A stretch of DNA of 26,482 nt from a virus, in the IMG/VR virus record IMGVR_UViG_3300044824_000336, positions 1 to 26,482 of that record. One strand, 5' to 3'. The translations under genes were made by a program, and so were the position numbers. Position 1 is the first letter of the stretch, and each line of letters begins with the position of its first letter. This document shows positions 14,937 through 22,293 of this stretch, in pieces. Below the pieces are notes generated by a model. The model was not told the origin of the DNA. It searched no databases and worked only from the letters and a program-made list of their open reading frames with translations.

Positions 14937-15701
14937 TTAACCTCTCTGAATAACTCGCGGTAACGCCCGAAGATAGTCTGGCGCCTGGCCGCTCCCTGGC
15001 CCTTGTCCCAGAGTGGATACTGGCCCTGCCTGGACCCAAACTTGATCCAACGCTAGCGGCGACGTGTTTTGCAGCGCCATTGCCGTAGGCGACAGCCCTA
15101 CGTACACATTCCAGGCCGTTGCGTTGGCCGGTTGATTGACCGGCTGGGCCACTAGCGCATTCCCGGCCGCCACGGTAAGGGTGCTCGGATTACTGGCCTG
15201 CCCCTCCTCGCTCTCCATGTTCAGCCATGACACGCTCGCACAGTAGGTCATGGCCGCTTGACCGCCCGGAATGGACGTCAGTTGCGGCGGAGCTGCCTGC
15301 GGGATCGGGTCGGCTACGATGCCCAACCCGGTCTGAATGAGCTTGTCCATGGCCCACTTCGCCAGTTGCTGAAACTGGTCGCGCTTGCCCTTGTAACGGT
15401 CGTTCAGTTGATTGAAGTAGGCGTCCTGATAGGCCAGCATCAGGGTTTGGAACACGTGCCAAAGCTGCAGCGGCGGCGTGACCACGATGTTGTTCAACTG
15501 TGGGTCCGGTTGGAGCCAGAACTGCCAGTCGTAAGTGTTGCTGCGCTGCAGAAGGGTCATCAGTTCGATCCCCAGTTCTTGCTGTGCCAGCGCCAGTTTT
15601 TGACTCAGATCGATGTTCTCCGTCTGCGCTGTGGCCAGCACGGAGGAGTCCTGGCCCATGAGATCCTGGATCGTCGATATTCCATCCGTGAATAGCGCCA
15701 T
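14937..15701 (-). CDS. Head-tail connector-like protein with fibronectin-like C-terminus
   Basis: 254 residues. The first about 130 are predicted helical, with helices around ENIDLSQKLALAQQELGIEL and LQLWHVFQTLMLAYQDAYF, as in head-tail adaptor proteins. The last about 100 (ATAWNVYVGLSPTAMALQN) look like a fibronectin III module, the same style as in the tail hub. An adaptor carrying such an appendage is not standard. The gene lies 3 nt before the terminator-like gene. The function is inferred from position. Confidence 0.45.
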   Translation of the reverse strand: MALFTDGISTIQDLMGQDSSVLATAQTENIDLSQKLALAQQELGIELMTLLQRSNTYDWQFWLQPDPQLNNIVVTPPLQLWHVFQTLMLAYQDAYFNQLNDRYKGKRDQFQQLAKWAMDKLIQTGLGIVADPIPQAAPPQLTSIPGGQAAMTYCASVSWLNMESEEGQASNPSTLTVAAGNALVAQPVNQPANATAWNVYVGLSPTAMALQNTSPLALDQVWVQAGPVSTLGQGPGSGQAPDYLRALPRVIQRG

Positions 15702-15713
15702 TGTCCCGGCCGC

Positions 15714-16040
15714 CTACTCTTTGCCCGGCTGTGCGCCGCCCTTCAGCTTGCGTAGCTCATTGGGCGAAATGACCGCGAACTGCATGCGCGACGCCGCCGC
15801 GAGTTGATCCGCCTGCCGCTTCGCCTCCGCCTTCTGATCTTGGAACTCGCGCGCTTCCTCGGTCGTCGCCAGCCGCGCGCCGCCTTCCACAATCATCTTT
15901 GCCGCGATTCGCCGCGGAACTTCGGTGCGCACTCCTTCCCGTCCGCCATCCGGAGTCTCGAGGCTGACCAACACTGCCGAAGGGTCTCTTAGGCTTTCCT
16001 CCAGCGCCCGAATTTTCTTGTAATAAACTTGTAAGTCCAT
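15714..16040 (-). CDS. Small conserved head-region protein, function unknown
   Basis: 108 residues, charged and probably helical, with a coiled-coil-like stretch (TTEEAREFQDQKAEAKRQAD). It lies between the coat protein and the connector-like gene, 12 nt before the latter. The start is ATG at 16040 with a weak AAGAG upstream. Not recognised as a known family; a head-completion or neck role would fit the position only. Confidence 0.55.
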   Translation of the reverse strand: MDLQVYYKKIRALEESLRDPSAVLVSLETPDGGREGVRTEVPRRIAAKMIVEGGARLATTEEAREFQDQKAEAKRQADQLAAASRMQFAVISPNELRKLKGGAQPGKE

Positions 16041-16116
16041 GGTTATCTCTTGTGGGGCCGGGCGTACCCGGCCCCCTTTCCTGGTTGTCCGCCTGAGTGC
16101 AGTTTCGCTTGTGGCG

Positions 16117-17028
16117 TTAAGTATTCACCTGGACGCCAAAGTTGTTGCGGATCACCGCGCAGCCGTACAACACGTCTACCGTGAACTGCTGAGCCAATGT
16201 ATTCGGCTGGTAGCTCATCACTACCCGCATGCCGAAGTTCCCCATCTCCGCGTAATGCGCCACTGCGCCCGTGCCGTACAACGGCTGCGGCAGTCTCCGG
16301 ATGACCAGGCCGATCGCGGGCTTGGTGAAAGCGAGGTTGTGCGTCGTTAACGGCGAGCTGCCGGTAGTCGCGACATACTGCGACCGCATCACGAAGAAGT
16401 CCTTGATCTTCCCCACCGCGCCGTCGATCAAAGCCCGCAGTCCCGCCTCGCCGGCGGTCTGGAATTCGCTGAAGCGTTCGATCTGCCGCAATTGCGAATA
16501 TGTTGCGGCATCCACAACCAGGTATTTCGGCTCCGACGGCGGAACCTTCGCCGTAAACAGACCGCTTTCTGCCTGATCGATCACCGCTTCCACCAGCGGT
16601 GTCCCCGGCGTGCCCACCGGCGTGTTCGCCGTAAACCCGGCAAACAGGTTCAGCAGGCTTGTCTCGATGCTCTCGGCTATCGCCACCACCGCCGGTTGCA
16701 TGTAGACCTGCAGTAAGTCGGGAACCGCCAGCACCTTGGTCACGTCCGGAATCTGGAAAGTCGCTTCGGCGTGCATGTTCAGCACGATCTGCGCATTCCC
16801 CAGGTTCGGGTTCTGCGGTTGAACTTGTCCGCCTTCGGCTATGTTGTTGGCTACCAGCACTGGAGGAATCGGGATGTTCACCGTATCCCCGGCCTGCGCC
16901 AAAACAGGTTCATAATCGCGGTTGACCAGGTTACCCATGACTAGGTTCCCGACCAAGGCGGGCAGAGCGTCTGCCGCCACCAGCTTCACAATCGCGCTGG
17001 CCACATTAGCTGATGTAATTGTCGCCAT
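16117..17028 (-). CDS. Major coat (capsid) protein, P22 gp5-like
   Basis: 303 residues, ATG at 17028 after TAGGAGATTGA. The N-terminal pattern (SAIVKLVAADALPALVGNLV, then GDTVNIPIPP) and the middle (VVDAATYSQLRQIERF, then GAVGKIKDFFVMRSQYV) resemble P22-type HK97-fold coat proteins. No capsid protease is seen next to it, which fits this coat class with its separate scaffold. It forms the icosahedral shell. Two palindromes stand in the 68-nt gap just upstream of its ribosome binding site. Confidence 0.75.
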   Translation of the reverse strand: MATITSANVASAIVKLVAADALPALVGNLVMGNLVNRDYEPVLAQAGDTVNIPIPPVLVANNIAEGGQVQPQNPNLGNAQIVLNMHAEATFQIPDVTKVLAVPDLLQVYMQPAVVAIAESIETSLLNLFAGFTANTPVGTPGTPLVEAVIDQAESGLFTAKVPPSEPKYLVVDAATYSQLRQIERFSEFQTAGEAGLRALIDGAVGKIKDFFVMRSQYVATTGSSPLTTHNLAFTKPAIGLVIRRLPQPLYGTGAVAHYAEMGNFGMRVVMSYQPNTLAQQFTVDVLYGCAVIRNNFGVQVNT

Positions 17029-17042
17029 TCAATCTCCTAAGT

Positions 17043-17090
17043 GGAACAGGCTCTTTTGCCTGTCCTTTTGAAATCAGGCATTTCTGCCTG
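17043..17090. repeat. Two CAGGC/GCCTG hairpins between scaffold and coat genes
   Basis: Bases 17043-17065 fold around ACAGGC and GCCTGT. Bases 17075-17090 are CAGGCATTTCTGCCTG, a 6-bp stem with TTTC loop. Both share the CAGGC...TT...GCCTG core of the repeats in the RNase E/G gene, with a base change on both arms. They lie in the 5' leader of the coat gene, where they might stabilise or separate that message, or they may simply be dispersed repeats. Confidence 0.6.
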
Positions 17091-17096
17091 TTGTGC

Positions 17097-17648
17097 CTAT
17101 ATGCCGCGCAGGTTCTGCGAAGCAACGCGCAGAATCTCCTTCCGCGCCCGTTCCATTTCTTCCGGACTCATTCCCGGCCGGATGCCCTCCAGGTCCACGC
17201 TCTCGGTGCTTTCCCGCGGCGCCTTGTGCGCGGCGGTGATCCCCGATCCTCCCGGTATCCTTGCCGGCAGAAACTCTGGATTCTCGCTCACGAAGTTGCT
17301 CAAATATTCTTTGAGTGGCACTTCGCCTTCGTCGCTGTGCGCCAGCAGCCGGCCGTCCTCCGTGCGGAACACGCCGTCTTGCACCGCCCGGTATGCCAGG
17401 TCGACCTTCGCAATCCCCAGCCGTTGTAGCTCCGCCCGTATGGCCGAGCTTCTCTCCGCCTGTTCCGCCGCCTGCCGGCTGCGCTTGCTTTCATCTTCTA
17501 CTTCGTTCAGCCGCCGCTCCAGTTGCTCCCGGCGTTTGCGTTCCTCCGCCAGTTCCGTCTTGTAAGCCGGTTCGCTCTTGGCCTGCTGCTCCTGAAGAAA
17601 CTCCTGAATTGCCTGCTTGACAATCGCTTGTACGTCTGCGTCTTCCAT
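17097..17648 (-). CDS. Scaffold-like protein
   Basis: 183 residues from ATG at 17648, preferred over a GTG at 17681 because AGAGGTGG lies just before it and the longer start would run into a hairpin repeat. Residues about 10-75 form a charged coiled coil (EERKRREQLERRLNEVEDES). The C-terminal part has helix-forming acidic/basic sequence ending MSPEEMERARKEILRVASQN. Length, composition and location between portal and coat match a phage scaffolding protein, which fills the procapsid and leaves on maturation. Confidence 0.65.
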   Translation of the reverse strand: MEDADVQAIVKQAIQEFLQEQQAKSEPAYKTELAEERKRREQLERRLNEVEDESKRSRQAAEQAERSSAIRAELQRLGIAKVDLAYRAVQDGVFRTEDGRLLAHSDEGEVPLKEYLSNFVSENPEFLPARIPGGSGITAAHKAPRESTESVDLEGIRPGMSPEEMERARKEILRVASQNLRGI

Positions 17649-17670
17649 GACCACCTCTTTTCCCTGATGT

Positions 17671-17726
17671 GGCACACGCACTCATGCGCGCACTCGTGCG
17701 TGCCGGGTCGAGACTCGTCTCGACAC
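17671..17726. repeat. Tandem hairpin repeat (CACTCGTG family), copy 2
   Basis: Bases 17671-17704 hold GCGCACTCGTGCGTGCC-type palindromes. Bases 17707-17724 are GTCGAGACTCGTCTCGAC, a perfect 7-bp stem with CTCG loop. Same two-hairpin layout as 2661-2704. It sits in the gap between the portal and scaffold genes. Confidence 0.75.
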
Positions 17727-17730
17727 GTCT

Positions 17731-19101
17731 TCATCCCTGGTTTTCAATCTCCTCCGCAATCTGAGTCTTGATCTCCTGCCGTACGTCCGACAGAAACTTG
17801 AACGCCAGTTTCTTGAAAACCTGTTTCTTCAGCGTCTCTGATTCGATCCCCAAACTAAGCAGCTTCCCCGCGTCGTCCAGTTCATTGCTGAAATCGGCGA
17901 TGTCAAACTCGTCTAGCCCGGAAACATCGATCGAAATGTTGTCCTGGCGCGCCGCCGCGATCGCTCGCAGGACCTGCTTCATCGTTTCCTTCACCGCGTC
18001 GCCGTACGCCCGCAGCACTTCCTGTGTGATGCTGAAATCCCTCTGCTTGCTGGCACCCGATTGGTGCTGGCTCGATGAATCCGACCCGGCCGCGTGCGTA
18101 ATCAAATAGCACACCCTGTAAATCTCGTCTTTGAGCTGGATCAGATTGTCGGCGGCAATCTGGTAAACCTTGCCTTCCGGCTCGGTCCACCCGAAGCGGT
18201 CCCCCGGCGCCAGTTGGATAAAATAGGACTCGCCCACGATCTGGTTCCACTCACGCTCCGAGTAGATCACCGGAGAGGCGAACAAACCCATCGTCAGCGC
18301 CCAGGAAAGCGCGTTCGACTTGTTGAAGTGCTCCAGTTGCAGCAGTGCCGCCTTGTTCATCAACCAAAGTCCTTCGGTCACGCGCAACTGGAAAATCGGC
18401 ACCCGGTCCTGGCCGGCCAGCCCGTGCACTCCTTCATCCACCAGCCGCACTTCTTTGTTCTTCAGTTGCTGATAGACTTGATAGTTCTGCCGGTCGTAGT
18501 AGATCCAGCGGGTCTCGCGAACCCATTCGCTCTCGGTGACCTTGGACTTGCGGAGCGCCGAGGTCCGGATCACCGCCCATTCCAACCCCCCGTGATCGTC
18601 GTAACTCCAGTTAATAAGTTCCTCTGGCGAGTAATCCACCAGATACGCCCGCGAGCGTCCCACGGCATCCTCTTCCGCGCGGTTACTGGCCGAAAGTTGC
18701 GATCGTGGAAAATCCACTACGATGTGACTCCGCCCCTGCACTAGCGTTTGTACGATCCGCTGGCGGAAGAACTCCGCTATGGATGTGCCCTTCAGGTCGC
18801 AATCCTCCGCGAATAGGTTGTAGAAGTCTTTTGCCCCGTCGTCGTTGCCGTCGAACAGCAGAGCCGCCTCGCGCCGCATCAACGTCGCCGCGTACCAGTC
18901 GATAATCGAGCCGATATAGTTCTCGTAGAACACTCGGCTCAACCGCTCGGCATAGATATCGTTGGGCTCCTTGTGCCGCCTGATCAGATACTCGAAGGCG
19001 TTCTCCCGCATCTGCTCGCCGCCGGCGTAAAGATCCCTGTACTTCTTCCACATCGCTTTCTTGGCGGCATACTCGGGATGCTCTCGATCGATGTTCACCA
19101 T
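17731..19101 (-). CDS. Portal protein (DUF4055-like)
   Basis: 456 residues, ATG at 19101 after TGAGGA. Starts MVNIDREHPEYAAKKAMWKK and has a helical N-terminus (RLSRVFYENYIGSIIDWYAA), a mixed middle, and a C-terminal helical part (LDDAGKLLSLGIESETLKKQ) typical of portal wing and crown helices. It follows the terminase gene with a 7-nt gap. The portal is the dodecameric DNA gate at one capsid vertex. The DUF4055 link is from memory; the portal role is supported by order and size. Confidence 0.7.
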   Translation of the reverse strand: MVNIDREHPEYAAKKAMWKKYRDLYAGGEQMRENAFEYLIRRHKEPNDIYAERLSRVFYENYIGSIIDWYAATLMRREAALLFDGNDDGAKDFYNLFAEDCDLKGTSIAEFFRQRIVQTLVQGRSHIVVDFPRSQLSASNRAEEDAVGRSRAYLVDYSPEELINWSYDDHGGLEWAVIRTSALRKSKVTESEWVRETRWIYYDRQNYQVYQQLKNKEVRLVDEGVHGLAGQDRVPIFQLRVTEGLWLMNKAALLQLEHFNKSNALSWALTMGLFASPVIYSEREWNQIVGESYFIQLAPGDRFGWTEPEGKVYQIAADNLIQLKDEIYRVCYLITHAAGSDSSSQHQSGASKQRDFSITQEVLRAYGDAVKETMKQVLRAIAAARQDNISIDVSGLDEFDIADFSNELDDAGKLLSLGIESETLKKQVFKKLAFKFLSDVRQEIKTQIAEEIENQG

Positions 19102-19108
19102 CTGGTCC

Positions 19109-20413
19109 TCAAATCAGCCGCTCCTGGTGTTCGCCGATCCCCGGCTGCGGTCTGCATTCCTGCCACAACAGGTAACCCAGTGCGTCCGAAAGATGGGTCC
19201 TGCGGCGATCCTTCTCCTTGTCGATTGCGTTGCTGTCCGCTTTGTACGACACCTGCTCGAAATCCTTAATCAACTCCTTGCACTTAGGGTCCGCCAGCAG
19301 CCGTATCTCGCCGCTCGCCGAGCGCAGCTTCGCGTTAGTCAGCATGATCCGTTCCCGCACGCTCGGGTTGGCTTTGGGCACCTTATACGTCACCCGCGCG
19401 CCGTAATTCATGCGGAAGTACTCGCGCACGATCTGGTAATCCGAGGCGCCCGTGGTGTGCTGGCTGTTCCCCGATGCGTCGCCGTATATCACAACTCCGC
19501 TTCTGTGATTGGGAAATTGCCTTTCAAACTTCTCGCAGGCTTCATGCGTGCTGGCGTGCCGCAGCGCGATTTCGTCGAGCACGAATACGGTCCGGCCCTC
19601 GATTTGCGCCACTACCGAAGACATCGGGTCCACGTTGAAATCCAACGCCCACAGCAGCGGACAATTTGGGTTGACCTGCAGGTTCTTCACATGGTCGCGG
19701 CGGTTGAAGGCGCTATATACAAGTCCGCCTTCGAGGCTCAGGTACTGCCCAAGCGCTTCCTGCTGATAAAAGGTCTCATCGTAGCTGTTCTTCAATCGCT
19801 CGTAGAAGTCTGGAACCTTCTCGAGCAGGTACCGGTTCTCGTGAGGCTTCGCGATGATCGCGCTGTATCCTGGAACCGGTTCCGCGATGAATTTCTGATA
19901 GACCCAGTCGTAGCCCTTCGGCGTCCACGCGGCGAAGCCGCAAAGTAGCTCGGCTTGCGGGTCTCGAAGCCGTCCCTCCAGCCGCAACCAGGCCCCTTCT
20001 GGCGAATAAGTCAGCTCATCGAGTCCAAACCAAGCCAGATTTGTGCCGCGCAGCCGCTCAAAGTCGTCCACCGGTCGGAAGATGATGCGCGAACCGCTGT
20101 ATTTCATCGTGAGCATGTTCTCGGCCTTGTTGTATTGGTACGGGAGATCCATGCTGTCCAAAAGTGCAAACAACGTCGTCTGCGTGGCATCGCGCAACAT
20201 CGGATAAGTCGGCGCGCCGATCAGCCCCAGTTTGCCCTGGTTTTGGCAAGAGAGTTTGATCGCCTCAAAGCAAAGTGCCTGGCTTTTGCCGGAAGCGACA
20301 GGTCCGGAAAAACCCTTGAATCGCGATGTGCAGTCGTGAAAGGCCTTTTGTGAAGGAAGCGCGTCATAGACTATGTCTTTCCCGAGGATTCCGTCCTGTC
20401 CGATTCTATCCAT
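19109..20413 (-). CDS. terL: Terminase large subunit
   Basis: 434 residues; DNA-packaging motor with ATPase and nuclease domains. Walker A GPVASGKS at residues 37-44, Walker B LAWFGLDE with D132 and E133, and an RNase H-like nuclease domain with D258 in WALDFN, D280/E281 in FVLDE and D312 in IYGDAS. All key residues look present, so the motor may be functional. ATG at 20413 lies inside the preceding small gene, a 43-nt overlap that suggests coupled translation. Confidence 0.85.
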   Translation of the reverse strand: MDRIGQDGILGKDIVYDALPSQKAFHDCTSRFKGFSGPVASGKSQALCFEAIKLSCQNQGKLGLIGAPTYPMLRDATQTTLFALLDSMDLPYQYNKAENMLTMKYSGSRIIFRPVDDFERLRGTNLAWFGLDELTYSPEGAWLRLEGRLRDPQAELLCGFAAWTPKGYDWVYQKFIAEPVPGYSAIIAKPHENRYLLEKVPDFYERLKNSYDETFYQQEALGQYLSLEGGLVYSAFNRRDHVKNLQVNPNCPLLWALDFNVDPMSSVVAQIEGRTVFVLDEIALRHASTHEACEKFERQFPNHRSGVVIYGDASGNSQHTTGASDYQIVREYFRMNYGARVTYKVPKANPSVRERIMLTNAKLRSASGEIRLLADPKCKELIKDFEQVSYKADSNAIDKEKDRRRTHLSDALGYLLWQECRPQPGIGEHQERLI

Positions 20414-20580
20414 CGCACCCTGACTTCGCGCGGTTCGTCTGCATCCAGTTCTTTCTCGATTTGCAACAATCGCACTAGGTCCGCCAACGTCGGTTTCATC
20501 GCGCCCGTTCCCAGCTTCGCCTCGATGCTCTCTATCGCTTTCCTGACGATCCGTGCTCTGTGCTTCTGTGGTCCTGTCAT
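20371..20580 (-). CDS. Small protein before terminase, possible small-terminase-like
   Basis: 69 residues from ATG at 20580 (MTGPQKHRARIVRKAIESIE), with TAGGG upstream; a TTG at 20586 is possible. Basic, probably helical N-terminus and an acidic C-terminus. First gene of the head-tail operon and overlapping terL. The position suggests a DNA-recognition partner for the terminase, but it is shorter than typical small terminases and has no motif I can name. Confidence 0.5.
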   Translation of the reverse strand: MTGPQKHRARIVRKAIESIEAKLGTGAMKPTLADLVRLLQIEKELDADEPREVRVRWIESDRTESSGKT

Positions 20581-20696
20581 CCGCAAGCCCTATTCCCGAT
20601 TTGAGACTAACATCCGCGGTTTCGTGCCCGGACTGCGACTGTGGGCTAAGTGACAGATTTTGAACGTGCAGATTATGTTTCTCGACGTGTGACTCG
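20581..20696 (-). other. Leader upstream of the head-tail operon
   Basis: About 115 nt between the operon's first start codon and the left inverted repeat of the mobile element. It must hold the operon promoter if one is local, but I see no convincing -35/-10 pair and no operator palindrome. The element insertion may have removed the native control region. Confidence 0.35.
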
Positions 20697-20709
20697 TTTA
20701 CCGGCCAAT
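20697..20709 (+). repeat. Left inverted repeat of the mobile element
   Basis: TTTACCGGCCAAT. Reverse complement of 24518-24530 apart from one base. A second GGCCAAT follows at 20788-20794 in the same orientation, so several recombinase binding sites may sit at this end. Confidence 0.6.
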
Positions 20710-20778
20710 ATCAGGTTCCGGATTCTGGGCGGTAGAAGGTGAGGCGTTTCTTCCAGATGGATCTGTGATTCAGTAGGG

Positions 20779-20833
20779 GGCGAAGGCGGCCAATCGGACA
20801 ACGTTCGCGCGGTGATCCAGAAGGGCCTTCGCC
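20779..20833 (+). promoter_or_regulatory. Inverted repeat upstream of the element's first gene
   Basis: GGCGAAGGC (20779-20787) and GCCTTCGCC (20825-20833) are perfect 9-nt complements separated by 37 nt, ending 6 nt before the GTG start at 20840. It could form a leader hairpin hiding the start, or be a protein-binding site at the element end. Confidence 0.4.
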
Positions 20834-20839
20834 ACCGCA

Positions 20840-21310
20840 GTGATTGTATTTATCGCATGGAATCACGCCGAAGGCAAGCCTGGCGAGATGGTTCGCATTT
20901 GTCCGGCATGCCAACAGGCTTCCGTCATTGGGCATGGATGGCGTGGCCGTCCGGCCCATGATGCGAAGCATACCCAGATCCGCATTCATCGCGGAATCTG
21001 CAAATTCTGCGACCTGACTCTGACCATGCTGCCATGCTGGCTGGTTCCCGGCGGGCACTACAGCCTCGCCGCCCGCCAACAGGCCGAACATCTGGTCACT
21101 GAGCAAGAACGGCCCCCGGAGCAATGTGTCCCCGACGGCGCCGGCGAGAAGCGTTACGCGGATCCCTGCACGGTGCGGCGCGGGTTCCAGCGCCGGCTGG
21201 AAAGTCTGTGGCTGTGCCTCGCCGGGAGGTGGCCGCGGCCACCCACCCTGTTTGCCTGGGATTGGAAGGCGGCCCATCGTATTCTGATTCCGGAGGCCAA
21301 CTCGGCATGA
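20840..21310 (+). CDS. Zinc-ribbon protein of the mobile element
   Basis: 156 residues from GTG at 20840; ATG at 20888 is an alternative just before the zinc ribbon. Four cysteines (C21, C24, C54, C57; CPAC and CKFC) form a likely zinc ribbon in a block with HGW and HYSLAARQQ, reminiscent of DUF6431-type proteins found beside recombinases (recalled, not checked). The C-terminus has FAWDWKAAHRILIPE. It is probably DNA-binding and might recognise element ends. Its stop overlaps the next start (ATGA). No nuclease motif is visible. Confidence 0.65.
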   Translation: MIVFIAWNHAEGKPGEMVRICPACQQASVIGHGWRGRPAHDAKHTQIRIHRGICKFCDLTLTMLPCWLVPGGHYSLAARQQAEHLVTEQERPPEQCVPDGAGEKRYADPCTVRRGFQRRLESLWLCLAGRWPRPPTLFAWDWKAAHRILIPEANSA

Positions 21311-22293
21311 ACTGCGAGCAACGACAGCACCTGCGGCGGAGGATTCCGCTGCTCACGTACCTCAAACAACAAGGATGGAAACCAACCGCGTACAGCGAGT
21401 CCGACGAGGTGTGCGGATTGTGCCCGTTGCATCGCGACAGCCGGCCCTCCTTCTATGTCAACCGTCGCAAGGACGTGTTCTACTGCCATGGATGCGGACA
21501 AGGAGGCGATGTGGTCCGGCTGGCGGAACTGCTCCACGGGCTGAGCTTCCAGAGAGCGCTGGCCACACTCATGGGGCCGGAGGAGGGAAACGGAGGACGT
21601 CTTTGGAGCGATGTTTGCGACTTCTACCGGCATCAGCTCCGGCGCAGCCTCGAGGCCCAGAGCTATTTGCGCAGCCGGGGGATTGAGTCCCCGGCGGTGG
21701 TGGACCGGATGCGCATCGGCTATGCGCCCGGCGGCTGCCTGCGAGCCTATCTACAAGATCTGGGTTATACGCGCGCAGCCATGGTCTCCAGCGGGCTCAT
21801 CGATGCGCAAGGCCGCGACCGGTTGTGGCAGGCGATTACGTTTCCGATCGCAGAGACGGCCAGCCTGTACGGCCGCCATACCGGCCCCGCTGCCGGTCGT
21901 CACCGCTTTCTGGCACGTCCCAAAGGAGGACTCTACGGATGGGACCGCGCCCGATGTGGCCGGACGGTGATCGTGGTGGAGGGATTGTTCGACCTGGCTT
22001 CGCTGTGGCAAGCCGGATTCACCGAGGCGGTCGCCTTGCTGGGCAGCCATTTCAATGCGCGGCAGCAGGCCCAGTTATGCGATGGGCGGCCGCGGACCGT
22101 GTACTTATGCCTGGACGCCGATGAGAACGGCAGTGGCCCGCGCGCCGCGCGGTTGTGGAGTCGACGGCTGGAACAAACCGGGGTGCGCCTGTTGCCGGTC
22201 GAGTTGCCAGGCGGATACGATCCCAACCGCTTCTTTGCCGAGGGCGGCAGCGCAGCGCAGTTCTCCCGCTATCTGGAGCAAGCCGGCCGATGA
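21307..22293 (+). CDS. DnaG-like CHC2 zinc finger/Toprim protein
   Basis: 328 residues from the coupled ATG at 21307; a longer open frame upstream is disregarded because of the ATGA overlap. The CHC2 finger has C39, H42, C60 and C63, the same spacing as in DnaG. The middle part resembles the DnaG N-lobe. The Toprim core has E225 in VIVVEG and D270/D272 in LCLDADENG, the metal-binding acidic residues of primases. It lacks the C-terminal helicase-binding domain of cellular DnaG. It may make primers or bind single strands during element movement; alternatively it only borrows the fold for DNA binding. Catalytic residues look intact. Confidence 0.8.
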   Translation: MNCEQRQHLRRRIPLLTYLKQQGWKPTAYSESDEVCGLCPLHRDSRPSFYVNRRKDVFYCHGCGQGGDVVRLAELLHGLSFQRALATLMGPEEGNGGRLWSDVCDFYRHQLRRSLEAQSYLRSRGIESPAVVDRMRIGYAPGGCLRAYLQDLGYTRAAMVSSGLIDAQGRDRLWQAITFPIAETASLYGRHTGPAAGRHRFLARPKGGLYGWDRARCGRTVIVVEGLFDLASLWQAGFTEAVALLGSHFNARQQAQLCDGRPRTVYLCLDADENGSGPRAARLWSRRLEQTGVRLLPVELPGGYDPNRFFAEGGSAAQFSRYLEQAGR

